Program-made: the position numbers and the translations under genes
Notes under the pieces: generated by a model
Database searches by the model: none
Told to the model about the DNA's origin: nothing
The model's input: only the letters and a program-made list of their open reading frames with translations
Source of the DNA: Alphaproteobacteria bacterium
GTDB taxonomy: Bacteria > Pseudomonadota > Alphaproteobacteria > Micropepsales > Micropepsaceae
Assembly: GCA_013389115.1 (NCBI GenBank)
Contig: JACADY010000008.1
Location: 19,559 to 83,558 of the forward strand
DNA: 64,000 nucleotides
Direction: 5' to 3'
Shown: in pieces, positions 33,225-42,697 of the stretch
How the letters are laid out: the number at the start of each line of letters is the position of its first letter
Numbering within the stretch: position 1 is the stretch's first letter

Positions 33225-33932
33225 ATGACACAGAATTTGACCGCAGATGACCAGAAACGCGCCGCCGCGATCAAGGCGCTGGATCACATTCTTCCAGGAA
33301 TGAGGCTGGGCCTCGGCACCGGCTCGACCGCCGCGCATTTCGTCCGCGCGCTTGGGCAAAGGGTGAGGGAGGGTCTCGCCGTCACGGCCGTTGCAACTTC
33401 GGAGGCGACGGCCGCCTTGGCACGGGAGTTCGGCATCACAATCGTGGAATTGAACGAGCTGCGTCACCTTGACCTCACGGTCGACGGCGCTGACGAATTG
33501 GACGGAAGCCTCCGCCTCATCAAGGGCGGCGGCGGCGCCTTGCTGCGCGAGAAGATCGTCGCGGTGTCGAGCGACCGCATGATCGTCATTGCCGATGAAT
33601 CAAAGCTCGTGGGCGAGTTGGGCAATTTCCCGCTGCCGGTCGAGATTGTGCCCTTCGGCTATCGCGTGACCATGGAGCGGATTGCGGACGCGGCGGCGGC
33701 GGCGGGCTGCGCGCAGAACCTCATCACCCTGCGCGGCGGCGAGAAACATCCCTTCCGCACCGATGGCGGCAATTTCATCGCCGACTGCGACTGTTCCCAT
33801 ATTCCTCATCCAGAGGATCTGGACACCCGCCTGTCCTTCATTCCCGGCGTCGTTGAAAACGGTCTCTTCCTGGACCTCGCGACGGTAGCCATCATCGGCC
33901 ACACCGGCGGTGTCAAGGAATTGCCGGCATGA
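33225..33932 (+). CDS. rpiA: Ribose-5-phosphate isomerase A
   Basis: The 235-residue enzyme contains GLGTGSTAAHFV (phosphate loop), VDGADELD with catalytic residues, and KGGGGALLREKIVA, all diagnostic for RpiA. It interconverts ribose-5-phosphate and ribulose-5-phosphate in the pentose phosphate pathway. Its stop overlaps the gor start (ATGA), which links NADPH-producing pentose metabolism to glutathione reduction in one transcript. Confidence 0.96.
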   Translation: MTQNLTADDQKRAAAIKALDHILPGMRLGLGTGSTAAHFVRALGQRVREGLAVTAVATSEATAALAREFGITIVELNELRHLDLTVDGADELDGSLRLIKGGGGALLREKIVAVSSDRMIVIADESKLVGELGNFPLPVEIVPFGYRVTMERIADAAAAAGCAQNLITLRGGEKHPFRTDGGNFIADCDCSHIPHPEDLDTRLSFIPGVVENGLFLDLATVAIIGHTGGVKELPA

Positions 33933-35296
33933 GCACAAAGCCCTTCGACGTCGATCTCTTCGTCATCGGCGCAGGGTCTGGCGGCGTGCGCGCGGGCCGT
34001 ATGGCGGCGACCTATGGCAAGCGCGTGATGGTGGCCGAGGAATACCGCACCGGCGGCACCTGCGTGATCCGGGGCTGCGTGCCGAAGAAGCTGCTCGTCT
34101 ATGCAAGCCGCTTCTCCGAGGAATTTGAGGACGCCAGGGGCTTTGGCTGGACGGTGCCCGACGCGCAATTCGACTGGCAAGGCCTCATCGCCGCCAAGGA
34201 CAAGGAAATTGCGCGGCTGGAGGCGATCTATGCCCGCAACCTCGCATCGGCGGGTGCGGAGCTCGTGAAGGACCGGGCGGTTCTCAAAGATCCGCACACG
34301 GTGCATCTGCTGAAGTCGGATCGCTATGTCACGGCGGAAACGATCCTCATCGCCACCGGCGCGCGTGCCTTTGTGCTGGAGGAGGTCGAGGGCTGCGAAC
34401 TCAGCATCACCTCGAACGAGGCCTTTCATCTGGCCGCGCTCCCGCCCGAGATCATCATCGTGGGCGCCGGCTATATCGCCATCGAGTTTGCCGGAATCTT
34501 CAACGGGCTCGGGTCCAAGGTGATGCTCGTCCACCATGGCGAGGAATTGCTGCGCGGTTTTGACCGTGAATTGCGCGTGCGAATGCGCGAGGAGATGGCC
34601 AATCGCGGCATCGAGGTGCGCCTCACCACATCGCTCGCAAGGATCGAGGATGAGGCGGGCCGCCGCCGCGTGACCTTCCAGGATGGAACCCAGGCGCTTG
34701 CCGATGTGGTCATGTTTGCCGTTGGGCGCAGGCCAAACTCGCTCGGCCTTGGCCTTGAACATTGCGGTGTCGAACTGGGGGAGCGGCGCGCTGTCAAAGT
34801 GGACGCCTATTCGCAGACGACCGCGCCCAATATCTATGCCGTGGGTGATGTCACAAACCGCGTCAACCTGACGCCGATCGCGATCCGCGAGGGTGCGGCT
34901 TTTGCCGAGACGCTCTACAACCAGAACCCCATCGCCGTTGATCACACGCTGATCCCGACCGCCGTTTTCGGGACGCCCGAGATTGGCACCGTCGGCCTCA
35001 GCGAAGAAGACGCAAGAAAATCCCACGCCCGCATCGATATCTACAAGACCGCCTTCCGCCCCATGAAAGCGACGCTCTCCGGTCGGCGCACGGAGATGTT
35101 CATGAAGCTCATCGTCGATGGCGAAACGGGCAGGGTGCTGGGCTGCCACATCCTGGGCGAGGCGGCGGGCGAGATGGCCCAGATCGCCGCCATCGCGCTG
35201 AAGATGAAGGCGACCAAGGCGGATTTCGACGCGACAGTGGCGCTGCACCCCAGCGCGGCGGAGGAACTGGTCCTGCTGCGCAGCAAATCTTCCTGA
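33929..35296 (+). CDS. gor: Glutathione-disulfide reductase
   Basis: The 455-residue flavoprotein has the FAD-binding GAGSGGVRAGR, the redox disulfide in GGTCVIRGCVPKKLLVYA, the NADPH-binding fold GAGYIAIEFAGIFNGLG, and a C-terminal LHPSAAEELVLL with the catalytic His-Glu pair. The extended GGTCVIRGCVPKK sequence separates it from dihydrolipoamide and mercuric reductases. It keeps glutathione reduced for GloA and GST. It overlaps rpiA by 4 bp. Confidence 0.95.
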   Translation: MSTKPFDVDLFVIGAGSGGVRAGRMAATYGKRVMVAEEYRTGGTCVIRGCVPKKLLVYASRFSEEFEDARGFGWTVPDAQFDWQGLIAAKDKEIARLEAIYARNLASAGAELVKDRAVLKDPHTVHLLKSDRYVTAETILIATGARAFVLEEVEGCELSITSNEAFHLAALPPEIIIVGAGYIAIEFAGIFNGLGSKVMLVHHGEELLRGFDRELRVRMREEMANRGIEVRLTTSLARIEDEAGRRRVTFQDGTQALADVVMFAVGRRPNSLGLGLEHCGVELGERRAVKVDAYSQTTAPNIYAVGDVTNRVNLTPIAIREGAAFAETLYNQNPIAVDHTLIPTAVFGTPEIGTVGLSEEDARKSHARIDIYKTAFRPMKATLSGRRTEMFMKLIVDGETGRVLGCHILGEAAGEMAQIAAIALKMKATKADFDATVALHPSAAEELVLLRSKSS

Positions 35297-35613
35297 GGAC
35301 GCCTGGCCGGCGCTACATCCGCGATGGGCAGGCACCCGTTTAGCCTGCGCGGGGCAGTGTTTTTCCCCGCACCCGGCGATTGTGAATTGTGATAGGCCTT
35401 TGGGCGAGGAGGCACTGCGCCTTCTATCGGTGCCAACAGGAGAAATTGTTATTTATTCATAAGAACTTACGTGTAACTGCCAATGCGGGGCATTAACAGG
35501 TGTGGCGATAAATTTGTTGCGCATTTGCCGCCAACCCGGCAATGAACGAAAACTGATACTCCGGCCTGCCTTGGCACCTATATGAGAAGGGTCAAGAAAC
35601 GAGGAAGAGGAAA
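35297..35613 (+). other. 317-bp non-coding region before DAHP synthase
   Basis: No gene is visible. It holds a hairpin (GCGGGG at 35349-35354 with CCCCGC at 35365-35370) shortly after gor, which could slow transcription but has its T-run in the loop rather than after the stem. The A/T-rich stretch around 35445-35520 probably contains the promoter of the next gene; no confident -35/-10 pair was identified. Confidence 0.4.
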
Positions 35614-35622
35614 TTGACGACG

Positions 35623-37002
35623 ATGAGTGCCGCGTGGAGTCCGACAAGCTGGAGGGGCCTTCCTGTTCAACAGGTGCCCACCTATCCCGATCTCGACAAA
35701 TTGGCGTCGGTTGAGGCGCGGCTGAAGCGTTTTCCGCCCCTTGTTTTTGCCGGAGAGGCGCGCAGCCTCATGCGGGCGCTGGGCGAGGTGGCCGAGGGCC
35801 GCGCGTTCCTCCTCCAGGGCGGTGACTGTGCGGAGAGTTTTGCCGAGTTCCACCCCGACAACATCCGCGACACCTTCCGCGTTCTGCTGCAGATGGCCGT
35901 GGTGCTCACCTACGCCGCCTCGTTGCCGGTAGTGAAGGTCGGCCGCATCGCGGGCCAGTTCGCAAAGCCCCGCTCGGCGCCTACCGAGACGCTGGATGGC
36001 GTGGAGCTCCCCTCCTATCGCGGCGACATTGTCAACGGCATTGAGTTCACGCCAGAGGCGCGCATACCCGACCCGGAGCGCATGATCCAGGCCTATCTGC
36101 AGGCGGCCTCGACCCTCAACCTCCTGCGCGCCTTTGCCGGCGGCGGCTATGCCGACCTGCACAACGTCCACAAGTGGAATCTCGGCTTCATCGCGGGCAG
36201 CCCGGCAGGAGAGCGCTATCGTGCGATTTCCGACAGGATCTCCGAATCCCTGTCCTTCATGGAAGCCTGCGGCATCACGCCTGCAAGCGTGCCCCAACTG
36301 CGCACGACCGAGTTCTACACGAGCCACGAGGCCCTGTTGCTCGGCTACGAGCAGGCGATGACCCGCATCGATTCGACGAGCGGCGACTGGTACGACACCT
36401 CCGCGCACATGATCTGGATTGGTGACCGCACCCGCCAGCCCGATGGCGCCCACGTGGAGTTCTGCCGGGGCGTCAAGAATCCGATCGGCCTGAAATGCGG
36501 CCCCAGCCTCAAATCGGATGAGCTGATCCGCCTCATCGACACGCTGAACCCGGGCAATATCCCCGGCCGCTTGACGCTCATCTGCCGCTTCGGCTCGGAG
36601 AGCGTGGGTGAGCATCTTCCGCGCCTCATTCGCGCGGTTGAGCGCGAGGGCCGCAAGGTCGTCTGGTCGTCCGATCCCATGCACGGCAATACCGTGAAGG
36701 CGGCAAGCGGCTTCAAGACGCGGCCCTTCGATCGCATCTTGAAGGAGGTGCAGACCTTCTTTGCCGTGCACAAGGCCGAAGGAACCCATGCGGGCGGCGT
36801 GCATTTCGAGATGACGGGCCAGAACGTCACCGAATGCACAGGCGGCGCGCAGGCGATCTCGGATGCGGATTTGTCGAGCCGCTATCACACGCATTGCGAC
36901 CCCCGCCTCAACGCCAACCAGGCGCTGGAGCTGGCCTTCCTGGTGGCCGAGGGGCTGAAGGCCGAACGCGACGAGGCGGCCCGCTTTGCGGCGGCGAAAT
37001 AG
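35623..37002 (+). CDS. Class II 3-deoxy-7-phosphoheptulonate (DAHP) synthase
   Basis: The roughly 459-residue enzyme is of the plant-type class [61 protein letters not shown], and [18 protein letters not shown] at the end. It condenses phosphoenolpyruvate and erythrose-4-phosphate, the entry to aromatic amino acids. Two starts are possible: TTG at 35614, better spaced from GAGGA, and ATG at 35623, chosen here. The gene is monocistronic, and the following GNAT gene converges with it. Confidence 0.94.
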   Translation: MSAAWSPTSWRGLPVQQVPTYPDLDKLASVEARLKRFPPLVFAGEARSLMRALGEVAEGRAFLLQGGDCAESFAEFHPDNIRDTFRVLLQMAVVLTYAASLPVVKVGRIAGQFAKPRSAPTETLDGVELPSYRGDIVNGIEFTPEARIPDPERMIQAYLQAASTLNLLRAFAGGGYADLHNVHKWNLGFIAGSPAGERYRAISDRISESLSFMEACGITPASVPQLRTTEFYTSHEALLLGYEQAMTRIDSTSGDWYDTSAHMIWIGDRTRQPDGAHVEFCRGVKNPIGLKCGPSLKSDELIRLIDTLNPGNIPGRLTLICRFGSESVGEHLPRLIRAVEREGRKVVWSSDPMHGNTVKAASGFKTRPFDRILKEVQTFFAVHKAEGTHAGGVHFEMTGQNVTECTGGAQAISDADLSSRYHTHCDPRLNANQALELAFLVAEGLKAERDEAARFAAAK

Positions 37003-37005
37003 GGC

Positions 37006-37620
37006 CTATCGGTTGCGCGCGGCCGCCCACGCCTCGCGCGTCATCTCCCAATAGAGCGAGCGGCGCACACTGCCATCGCCCCGCACACTGTCGCGCTCGC
37101 CCATCCGTGTGAAGCCGATCCGGTCGATAAGGCGCGCGGAGCGGATATTGTCGAGCGCCGCGGTGAGGCAAATGACGCGCAGCGACAGTCGCTCGAACAT
37201 CCATTGGATGGTGCGCGGGGCGCCGTCGCCGCCGGCCCCCGAACTCTGATAGGAAGCGCGCAAGGCACCGCCAAGCTCGCCCGAGGCACGCTCCGGCCAC
37301 ACCGTGATCTTGGCGTAGCTGAGGATTTCTCCCGCCTCATTGCGGGTGAGGATCAACAATCCCTCGCCCCGCTCGTGCAAAGTCTCGCCCTCGGCGATCC
37401 AGGCCGCCACCCTATCCAGCGTAAAGGGCCGGGGCAGGTCGTAGATAGGCCCCGAGACAGCCGGATCGCTGAGGAAGCCGAGAAGGGCAGCCCCGTGCGC
37501 GGGGCGGGCGAGCACCCGTCCCGCTCCCAGCGTCAGGGGATCAGCATGACGCACCGCCTCACGGATCGCCGCTTCTTCGGCAGGCGAGGCGAATAGCAGG
37601 GTCGTGGGCGGCGCGCTCAT
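37006..37620 (-). CDS. GNAT family acetyltransferase
   Basis: About 204 residues. The C-terminal half has the RimJ/RimL-like FERLSLRVICLTAALDNIRSARLIDRIGF with SYQSSGAGGDGAP at the acetyl-CoA loop, while the N-terminal half (PRPFTLDRVAAWIAEGE) supports the same fold. Substrate unknown. ATG at 37620 was chosen over a GTG at 37635. The stop is 3 bp from the DAHP synthase stop. Confidence 0.8.
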   Translation of the reverse strand: MSAPPTTLLFASPAEEAAIREAVRHADPLTLGAGRVLARPAHGAALLGFLSDPAVSGPIYDLPRPFTLDRVAAWIAEGETLHERGEGLLILTRNEAGEILSYAKITVWPERASGELGGALRASYQSSGAGGDGAPRTIQWMFERLSLRVICLTAALDNIRSARLIDRIGFTRMGERDSVRGDGSVRRSLYWEMTREAWAAARNR

Positions 37621-37681
37621 GAGCAGAAGGTCCACTTAACCCAAGCCGCGCTGTCGGATAGGGCGCGGAGTACGCCGGCCC

Positions 37682-38728
37682 TCACACCTTCTCCGGCCCC
37701 ACCTTCACCAGCATCTTGCCGAAATTCGACCCCTTGAAGAGGCCAAGGAACGCCTCCGGCGCCTTCTCGATGCCCTCAAGCACGGTTTCGTGCCAGTGCA
37801 TCTTGCCGGCCTTGATCCACCCTCCCATGTCGCGCAGGAAATCGCCGAGCAAGTCATAGTGGTTGGAGACGATGAAGCCCTCGATCCGCAGGCTCAAGGG
37901 GATCGTCATGATGATGTTCCACGGCCCGGGCGCGGGCTGGGTATTGTTGTACTGCTCGATCATGCCGCACACCGCGATGCGCCCCTTGAGGCGCATGTTC
38001 GATAGCGCGGCAGTGAGGTGAATGCCGCCCACATTCTCGAAATAGACATCGATTCCCTTCGGGAAGAGGCGCTTGACCTCGGCGGTGAGCGCCGCCTCGC
38101 TGGGGAACTTCTTGTAGTTGATGGTGGCATCCACCCGGGCCTTGTCTTTAAGCCAGGCGCATTTGTCGTCCGACCCGGCGGAACCAACGACATAGCAGCC
38201 CTTGTTCTTCGCGATCTGGCAGACGACCGTGCCGACCGCGCCGGATGCGGCCGAGACAAAGACGGTCTCGCCTTCCTTCAGCGCGCCGACACGCAAGAGG
38301 CCCGCATAGGCGGTAAGCCCCGGCATGCCCAGCGTGCCGAGATAGGCCTGCATAGGCGCGATCGCGGTATCGATCTTCGCGGTGGTTAGGGCCGACATCG
38401 GATCCGAGCCGATGGTCGCGATCTCGCGCCATCCCAGCATGTGGGTGACGATGTCGCCCGTCTTGAAGGAAGGGTTTTCAGACGCGATGACGGTGCCGAC
38501 GGCGTGCCCGGTCAGCGGCTCGCCGATCTGGAACGGCGGCACATAGCTCTCCCGTTCGATCATCCGCCCGCGCATATAGGGATCAACCGACATATAGGCG
38601 TTGCGAACGAGAATCTCGCCCGCCTTGGGCGGCGCCACCTTCACCTCCGCCAGCTCGAAATTGGCCGCTGTCGGCATGCCTTCCGGGCGCGATTTGAGAC
38701 GGATTTCCTTGGAAACGAGATTGCTCAT
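37682..38728 (-). CDS. NADP-dependent medium-chain oxidoreductase (CurA/LTB4-dehydrogenase type)
   Basis: The 348-residue zinc-free MDR protein has RPEGMPTAANFELAE, the NADP loop SAASGAVGTVVCQIAKNKG (about residues 150-168), and DVYFENVGG. This subgroup reduces the double bond of alpha,beta-unsaturated ketones and aldehydes (YncB/CurA, leukotriene B4 12-hydroxydehydrogenase). ATG at 38728 follows AGGAGG with good spacing; a longer frame upstream is not needed. Likely role is detoxification of reactive carbonyls, an inference from the family. Confidence 0.9.
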   Translation of the reverse strand: MSNLVSKEIRLKSRPEGMPTAANFELAEVKVAPPKAGEILVRNAYMSVDPYMRGRMIERESYVPPFQIGEPLTGHAVGTVIASENPSFKTGDIVTHMLGWREIATIGSDPMSALTTAKIDTAIAPMQAYLGTLGMPGLTAYAGLLRVGALKEGETVFVSAASGAVGTVVCQIAKNKGCYVVGSAGSDDKCAWLKDKARVDATINYKKFPSEAALTAEVKRLFPKGIDVYFENVGGIHLTAALSNMRLKGRIAVCGMIEQYNNTQPAPGPWNIIMTIPLSLRIEGFIVSNHYDLLGDFLRDMGGWIKAGKMHWHETVLEGIEKAPEAFLGLFKGSNFGKMLVKVGPEKV

Positions 38729-38848
38729 GGGGCTCCTCCTGGGAACGGCTTGAATGGTTTTATTCACCAGCTAAGCACGCGCCCGGGCGGGGGAAAAGCC
38801 CGAGATGTCAGGCCTGCAATATTTGTTGAGTTGCTGGGATGAGCCCCA

Positions 38849-39880
38849 ATGTGGCCAAAAATGGGCCGGGGGACTGGACTGGTCGTGGGGTTATCCGTGA
38901 GCGTGAACGTGACGTCTTCTTCGCCCTTGCGTGTCGGTGTGGTGGGAGCGGGCTTTTTCGGCCGCCTCCATGCTCGCAAATATGCGGCCCTTCCGGGTGT
39001 CGAGTTGATCGGTATTGCCGACCCCGAAAGCGCCGCCGCCGGCGATGCCGCGGCCCAGGCGGGCTGCGCGGCCTATGGTAATCATCGCGACATGATCGGC
39101 CTTGTTGATGCCGTATCCATTGCCTCTCCCGCCTCGACCCACGCCGCCGTTGCGCTCGATTTCCTGCGCGCGGGCGTCCACGTCCTGGTGGAAAAGCCGC
39201 TTGCCGTCTCCCTTGCAGACGCCGATCAGATGATCGCCGAGGCGGCAAGGGCGGGCCTTGTCCTCCAAACCGGCCACCAGGAGCGCTATGTCTTCGCCGC
39301 GTCGGGCCTGCTGAGCCGCGGCAAAGCGCCGCTCTCGATCGAATGCCACCGCGCCGGCCCCTTCACCGGCCGTGGAACGGATGTGAGCGTCGTGCTCGAC
39401 CTCATGACCCATGACCTCGATCTCGTCCATCAATTGGCGCCTTCGCCCGTCGCGAGCGTCAAGGCCGTCGCGCACCATATTCCAGGTTCCTGGTCCGATG
39501 AGGTGAAGGCGATCCTGCGCCTTGAGGATGGCTGCCGGGTCAGTCTTTTCGCCAGCCGCATGGCCGAGGCCCGGCGGCGCTTCATGCGTGTCACCTATGA
39601 TGACGGCCTCGTCGAGATCGATTTCATCAACCGAACGGTCGAGAATTCGACACCCGACGCGATCGCGCCTGCCTTTTTCCCCTCGACGGACGGGACGCCC
39701 GGCATTGCCGATGACCCCTTGGGTTATGCGATTGCGCGCTTTGCCGATTCGGCGCGCACGGGTCGCTCGCCGCTGGTAAAGCCTGAAGATGCCCGCCGCG
39801 CGCTTGATACCGCCTTGTCGATCCTGGAGGCCGCGCGCTCGCCCGCGATGCGGCCACGCGCTTTGATGGCCGCAGACTGA
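38849..39880 (+). CDS. Gfo/Idh/MocA oxidoreductase (GnnA or WbpB type)
   Basis: The 343-residue protein has a Rossmann motif VGVVGAGFFGRLHARKY (about residue 28 on) and the family marker HVLVEKPLAVSL. It is followed at 7 bp by a WbpE-like aminotransferase. That pairing is the signature of UDP-GlcNAc 3-dehydrogenase plus transaminase (GnnA/GnnB), which make UDP-GlcNAc3N for 2,3-diaminoglucose lipid A, or of WbpB/WbpE, which act on the uronic acid form. Absence of a WbpA-like 6-dehydrogenase nearby mildly favours GnnA. The first ATG at 38849 gives a long N-terminus; GTG at 38897 after GTGGGG is an alternative. Confidence 0.82.
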   Translation: MWPKMGRGTGLVVGLSVSVNVTSSSPLRVGVVGAGFFGRLHARKYAALPGVELIGIADPESAAAGDAAAQAGCAAYGNHRDMIGLVDAVSIASPASTHAAVALDFLRAGVHVLVEKPLAVSLADADQMIAEAARAGLVLQTGHQERYVFAASGLLSRGKAPLSIECHRAGPFTGRGTDVSVVLDLMTHDLDLVHQLAPSPVASVKAVAHHIPGSWSDEVKAILRLEDGCRVSLFASRMAEARRRFMRVTYDDGLVEIDFINRTVENSTPDAIAPAFFPSTDGTPGIADDPLGYAIARFADSARTGRSPLVKPEDARRALDTALSILEAARSPAMRPRALMAAD

Positions 39881-39887
39881 GCAAGAG

Positions 39888-41006
39888 ATGACACCGATCC
39901 AATTCTTCGACCTGAAGTCGCAAGGCCGCCGCCTGCGCGCCGACATCGACCGTCGCATTGCGGCCGTGCTCGATCATGGAGCCTATATCGGCGGTCCAGA
40001 GGTTGGCGGGCTGGAGCAGGCGCTGTGTCAGTTTACCGGCGCCAAGGAATGCGTTGCCGTTGCCAGTGGCACCGATTCGCTCATCATCGGCATGATGGGT
40101 GAGGATATCGGCGTCGGCGATGCCGTGTTCATTCCCGGCTTCACCTACAATGCAACCGCGAACGCGGTCCTCATCACGGGTGCTACGCCCATCTTTGTGG
40201 ATGTCGAGCGCGAGACCTGCAACATCGATCCCGGCCATCTTGAGCGCCAGATCAAGGCCGTCAAGGCGCAAGGCAAGCTCCGCCCGCGGATGATCGTCGG
40301 CGTTGACCTTTACGGGCTTCCCGCCGACTACGAGGCCCTCAACGCCATTGCCCGCAATCACGGTCTCATCGTCATGGCCGACGCGGCGCAGAGCCTCGGC
40401 GGGGAAGACAAGGGCCGCAAGGTCGGAGCCCTCACCGACCTCACCGCGACGAGCTTCTATCCGACGAAGACCCTGGGCGGTTACGGCGATGGCGGCGCCA
40501 TGTTCACCGATGATGCGGCCCGCGCCAATCGCTGGCGCTCGATCCGCTGGCACGGCACGGACGATGCGCGCAAGGAATCGGTTCGCGTCGGCCTAAACGG
40601 CCGCCTCGATTCCCTGCAATGCGCGATCCTGCTCGCCAAGCTTGAAATCTTTGCCGAGGAACTGGCCGCGCGCCGCAGGGCGGCCGCCTTTTATACACGC
40701 CGTCTCGAAGGCCGTGTCGCGATGCCGCGCGAGCAAGGGGGCAAGCACAGCGCCTTCGGCCTCTTTACCGTCTATGTGGAAAACCGCGATTCTGTCGCCG
40801 CCGCGCTCAAGGACAAAGGCGTGCCGACCGCGATCTACTACAATAAGGCGCTTCACCGCCACTTGGCATTTGCGCCGTTTGCGCCCAAGGACGGGCTGCC
40901 GCAATGCGAATGGCTTCAGGACCGCGTGCTAAGCCTGCCCATGCATCCCTATCTGACGGAAGACCAGATCGCGCACGTCGTCGAGAGTCTGCTCGCTGTA
41001 CTCTGA
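39888..41006 (+). CDS. DegT/DnrJ/EryC1 sugar aminotransferase (GnnB or WbpE type)
   Basis: The 372-residue PLP enzyme starts MTPIQFFDLKSQGRRL and shows YIGGPEVGGLEQ, ASGTDSLIIGMM, PGFTYNATANAV, VMADAAQSLGG, the PLP lysine in SFYPTKTLGGYGDGG, and NGRLDSLQCAILLAKLEIF. The last three blocks resemble Pseudomonas WbpE and Acidithiobacillus GnnB, which aminate C3 of UDP-3-keto-GlcNAc derivatives. It follows the Gfo/Idh gene by 7 bp. The two would form a two-step 3-amino sugar route; which nucleotide sugar is used is inference. Confidence 0.87.
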   Translation: MTPIQFFDLKSQGRRLRADIDRRIAAVLDHGAYIGGPEVGGLEQALCQFTGAKECVAVASGTDSLIIGMMGEDIGVGDAVFIPGFTYNATANAVLITGATPIFVDVERETCNIDPGHLERQIKAVKAQGKLRPRMIVGVDLYGLPADYEALNAIARNHGLIVMADAAQSLGGEDKGRKVGALTDLTATSFYPTKTLGGYGDGGAMFTDDAARANRWRSIRWHGTDDARKESVRVGLNGRLDSLQCAILLAKLEIFAEELAARRRAAAFYTRRLEGRVAMPREQGGKHSAFGLFTVYVENRDSVAAALKDKGVPTAIYYNKALHRHLAFAPFAPKDGLPQCEWLQDRVLSLPMHPYLTEDQIAHVVESLLAVL

Positions 41007-41041
41007 TTGCGAAGTGTCTCGCGCCGCGATAGAGGGTGGCC

Positions 41042-42697
41042 ATGACCGACCGCCTCAAGATCGCCTTGGCCCAGGCAAATCCCATTGTCGGGGATATTGA
41101 GGGCAATCTGAAAAAGGCCCGCGACATCGCGGGCCAGGCCGCCGCGCGCGGCGCTGCGATCGTCCTTTACCCCGAACTGTTCATCATCGGCTATCCGCCC
41201 GAGGACCTCGTCCTCAAGCCGGCACTCCAGAGCGAGGCGATGGAGGCCGTCCGCGCGCTTGCCCGCGAGTTCAGGAATGGGCCGGCACTGCTGATCGGCA
41301 CGCCCTGGGCGGAGGAGGGGCGGCTCTATAACGCGGTCGCGCATTGCGAAGGCGGAGAGATCGCCTCCCTGCGCTACAAGGTCGACCTGCCCAATTATGG
41401 CGTGTTCGATGAAAAGCGTGTCTTTGCAAGCGGCCCCATGCCCGGCCCCCTCTCGATACGCGGCGTGCGCATTGGCATGCCCATCTGCGAGGATATCTGG
41501 ACGCCCGATGTGGTCGAATGCCTGAGCGAGACGGGCGCCGAAATCCTGCTTGTGCCCAATGGCTCGCCCTTTGATCTCTACAAGCAGGACAATCGCCTTC
41601 TCCATGCCGTCGCTCGGGTGACGGAAACGGGCCTGCCGCTTGTCTATCTCAATCAGGTCGGCGGCCAGGACGAACTGGTGTTCGACGGCGCCTCCTTCGT
41701 ACTCAACAAAGGCGGCGCGCTCGCGGTGCAGATGCCAAGCTGGGAAGAGGCGATCCTCATCACCGATTGGCGCCGCGAGGGCGATGCCTGGGTGTGCGAG
41801 CCGGGGCCGAAGCACACGGCCGAAGAGGGTGAGGCAGCGATCTATCAGGCGATGATGCTGGGCCTGCGCGACTATGTGGAGAAGAACCGTTTCCCTGGCG
41901 TGGTCCTTGGGCTCTCCGGCGGCATAGATAGCGCTTTGACGGCCGCGGTTGCCGTTGATGCGCTGGGCGCCGACCGCGTGCGCGCGCTCATGATGCCCTC
42001 GCGTTTCACCAGCCAGGAATCGCTCGATGACGCGGCCGGTGTTGCGAACCTCCTGCGCATACGGCTCGACACCGTGCCCATTGAACCGGCCGTCAATGCC
42101 TTTTCAACCTCGCTGAAGGACCTGTTCCAGGGGCAGCAGTCCGACACGACCGAGGAGAACATCCAGTCCCGCATTCGCGGCGTGCTGCTGATGGCGGTAT
42201 CGAACAAGTTCGGCCCCATGGTCTTGACGACCGGCAACAAGTCGGAGATGTCGGTCGGCTATGCAACCCTCTATGGCGACATGGCGGGCGGGTACAATGT
42301 CCTGAAGGACCTCTACAAGATGCAGGTCTTTTCGATTTCCCGCTGGCGCAATGCCATCACGCCGAAGAACGCGCTGGGGCCAAAGGGCCGCGTGATGCCG
42401 GACCGCGTCATCGACAAGCCGCCAACGGCGGAACTGCGTGCCAATCAGAAGGATGAGGACTCGCTTCCCCCCTACGCCGTGCTCGATGACATTCTTGCCT
42501 GCCTCGTTGAGGGCGAAATGCCGGTGGAAGAGATAGCAAGGCGCGGCCATGACCTCGCGGTCATCAAGCGCGTCGAGAACCTCCTCAACATCGCCGAGTA
42601 CAAGCGCCGTCAGGCTCCGCCCGGTGTTAAGATCAGTACACGGAATTTCGGCCGCGACCGCCGCTATCCTATCACTAACCGGTTCCGCGACGCATGA
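41042..42697 (+). CDS. nadE: Glutamine-dependent NAD+ synthase
   Basis: The 551-residue enzyme joins an N-terminal nitrilase-type glutaminase (about residues 1-260; [38 protein letters not shown] with the nucleophile Cys) to a C-terminal NAD synthase (about 275-550; [33 protein letters not shown]). It amidates nicotinic acid adenine dinucleotide using glutamine. ATG at 41042 follows GAGGG; a GTG two codons earlier is possible. Its stop overlaps gltX (ATGA). Confidence 0.96.
   Translation: MTDRLKIALAQANPIVGDIEGNLKKARDIAGQAAARGAAIVLYPELFIIGYPPEDLVLKPALQSEAMEAVRALAREFRNGPALLIGTPWAEEGRLYNAVAHCEGGEIASLRYKVDLPNYGVFDEKRVFASGPMPGPLSIRGVRIGMPICEDIWTPDVVECLSETGAEILLVPNGSPFDLYKQDNRLLHAVARVTETGLPLVYLNQVGGQDELVFDGASFVLNKGGALAVQMPSWEEAILITDWRREGDAWVCEPGPKHTAEEGEAAIYQAMMLGLRDYVEKNRFPGVVLGLSGGIDSALTAAVAVDALGADRVRALMMPSRFTSQESLDDAAGVANLLRIRLDTVPIEPAVNAFSTSLKDLFQGQQSDTTEENIQSRIRGVLLMAVSNKFGPMVLTTGNKSEMSVGYATLYGDMAGGYNVLKDLYKMQVFSISRWRNAITPKNALGPKGRVMPDRVIDKPPTAELRANQKDEDSLPPYAVLDDILACLVEGEMPVEEIARRGHDLAVIKRVENLLNIAEYKRRQAPPGVKISTRNFGRDRRYPITNRFRDA

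Noticed and set aside
35349..35370. Intrinsic terminator after gor
   Set aside because: The T-run is in the loop, not after the stem, so it lacks the usual termination signal.
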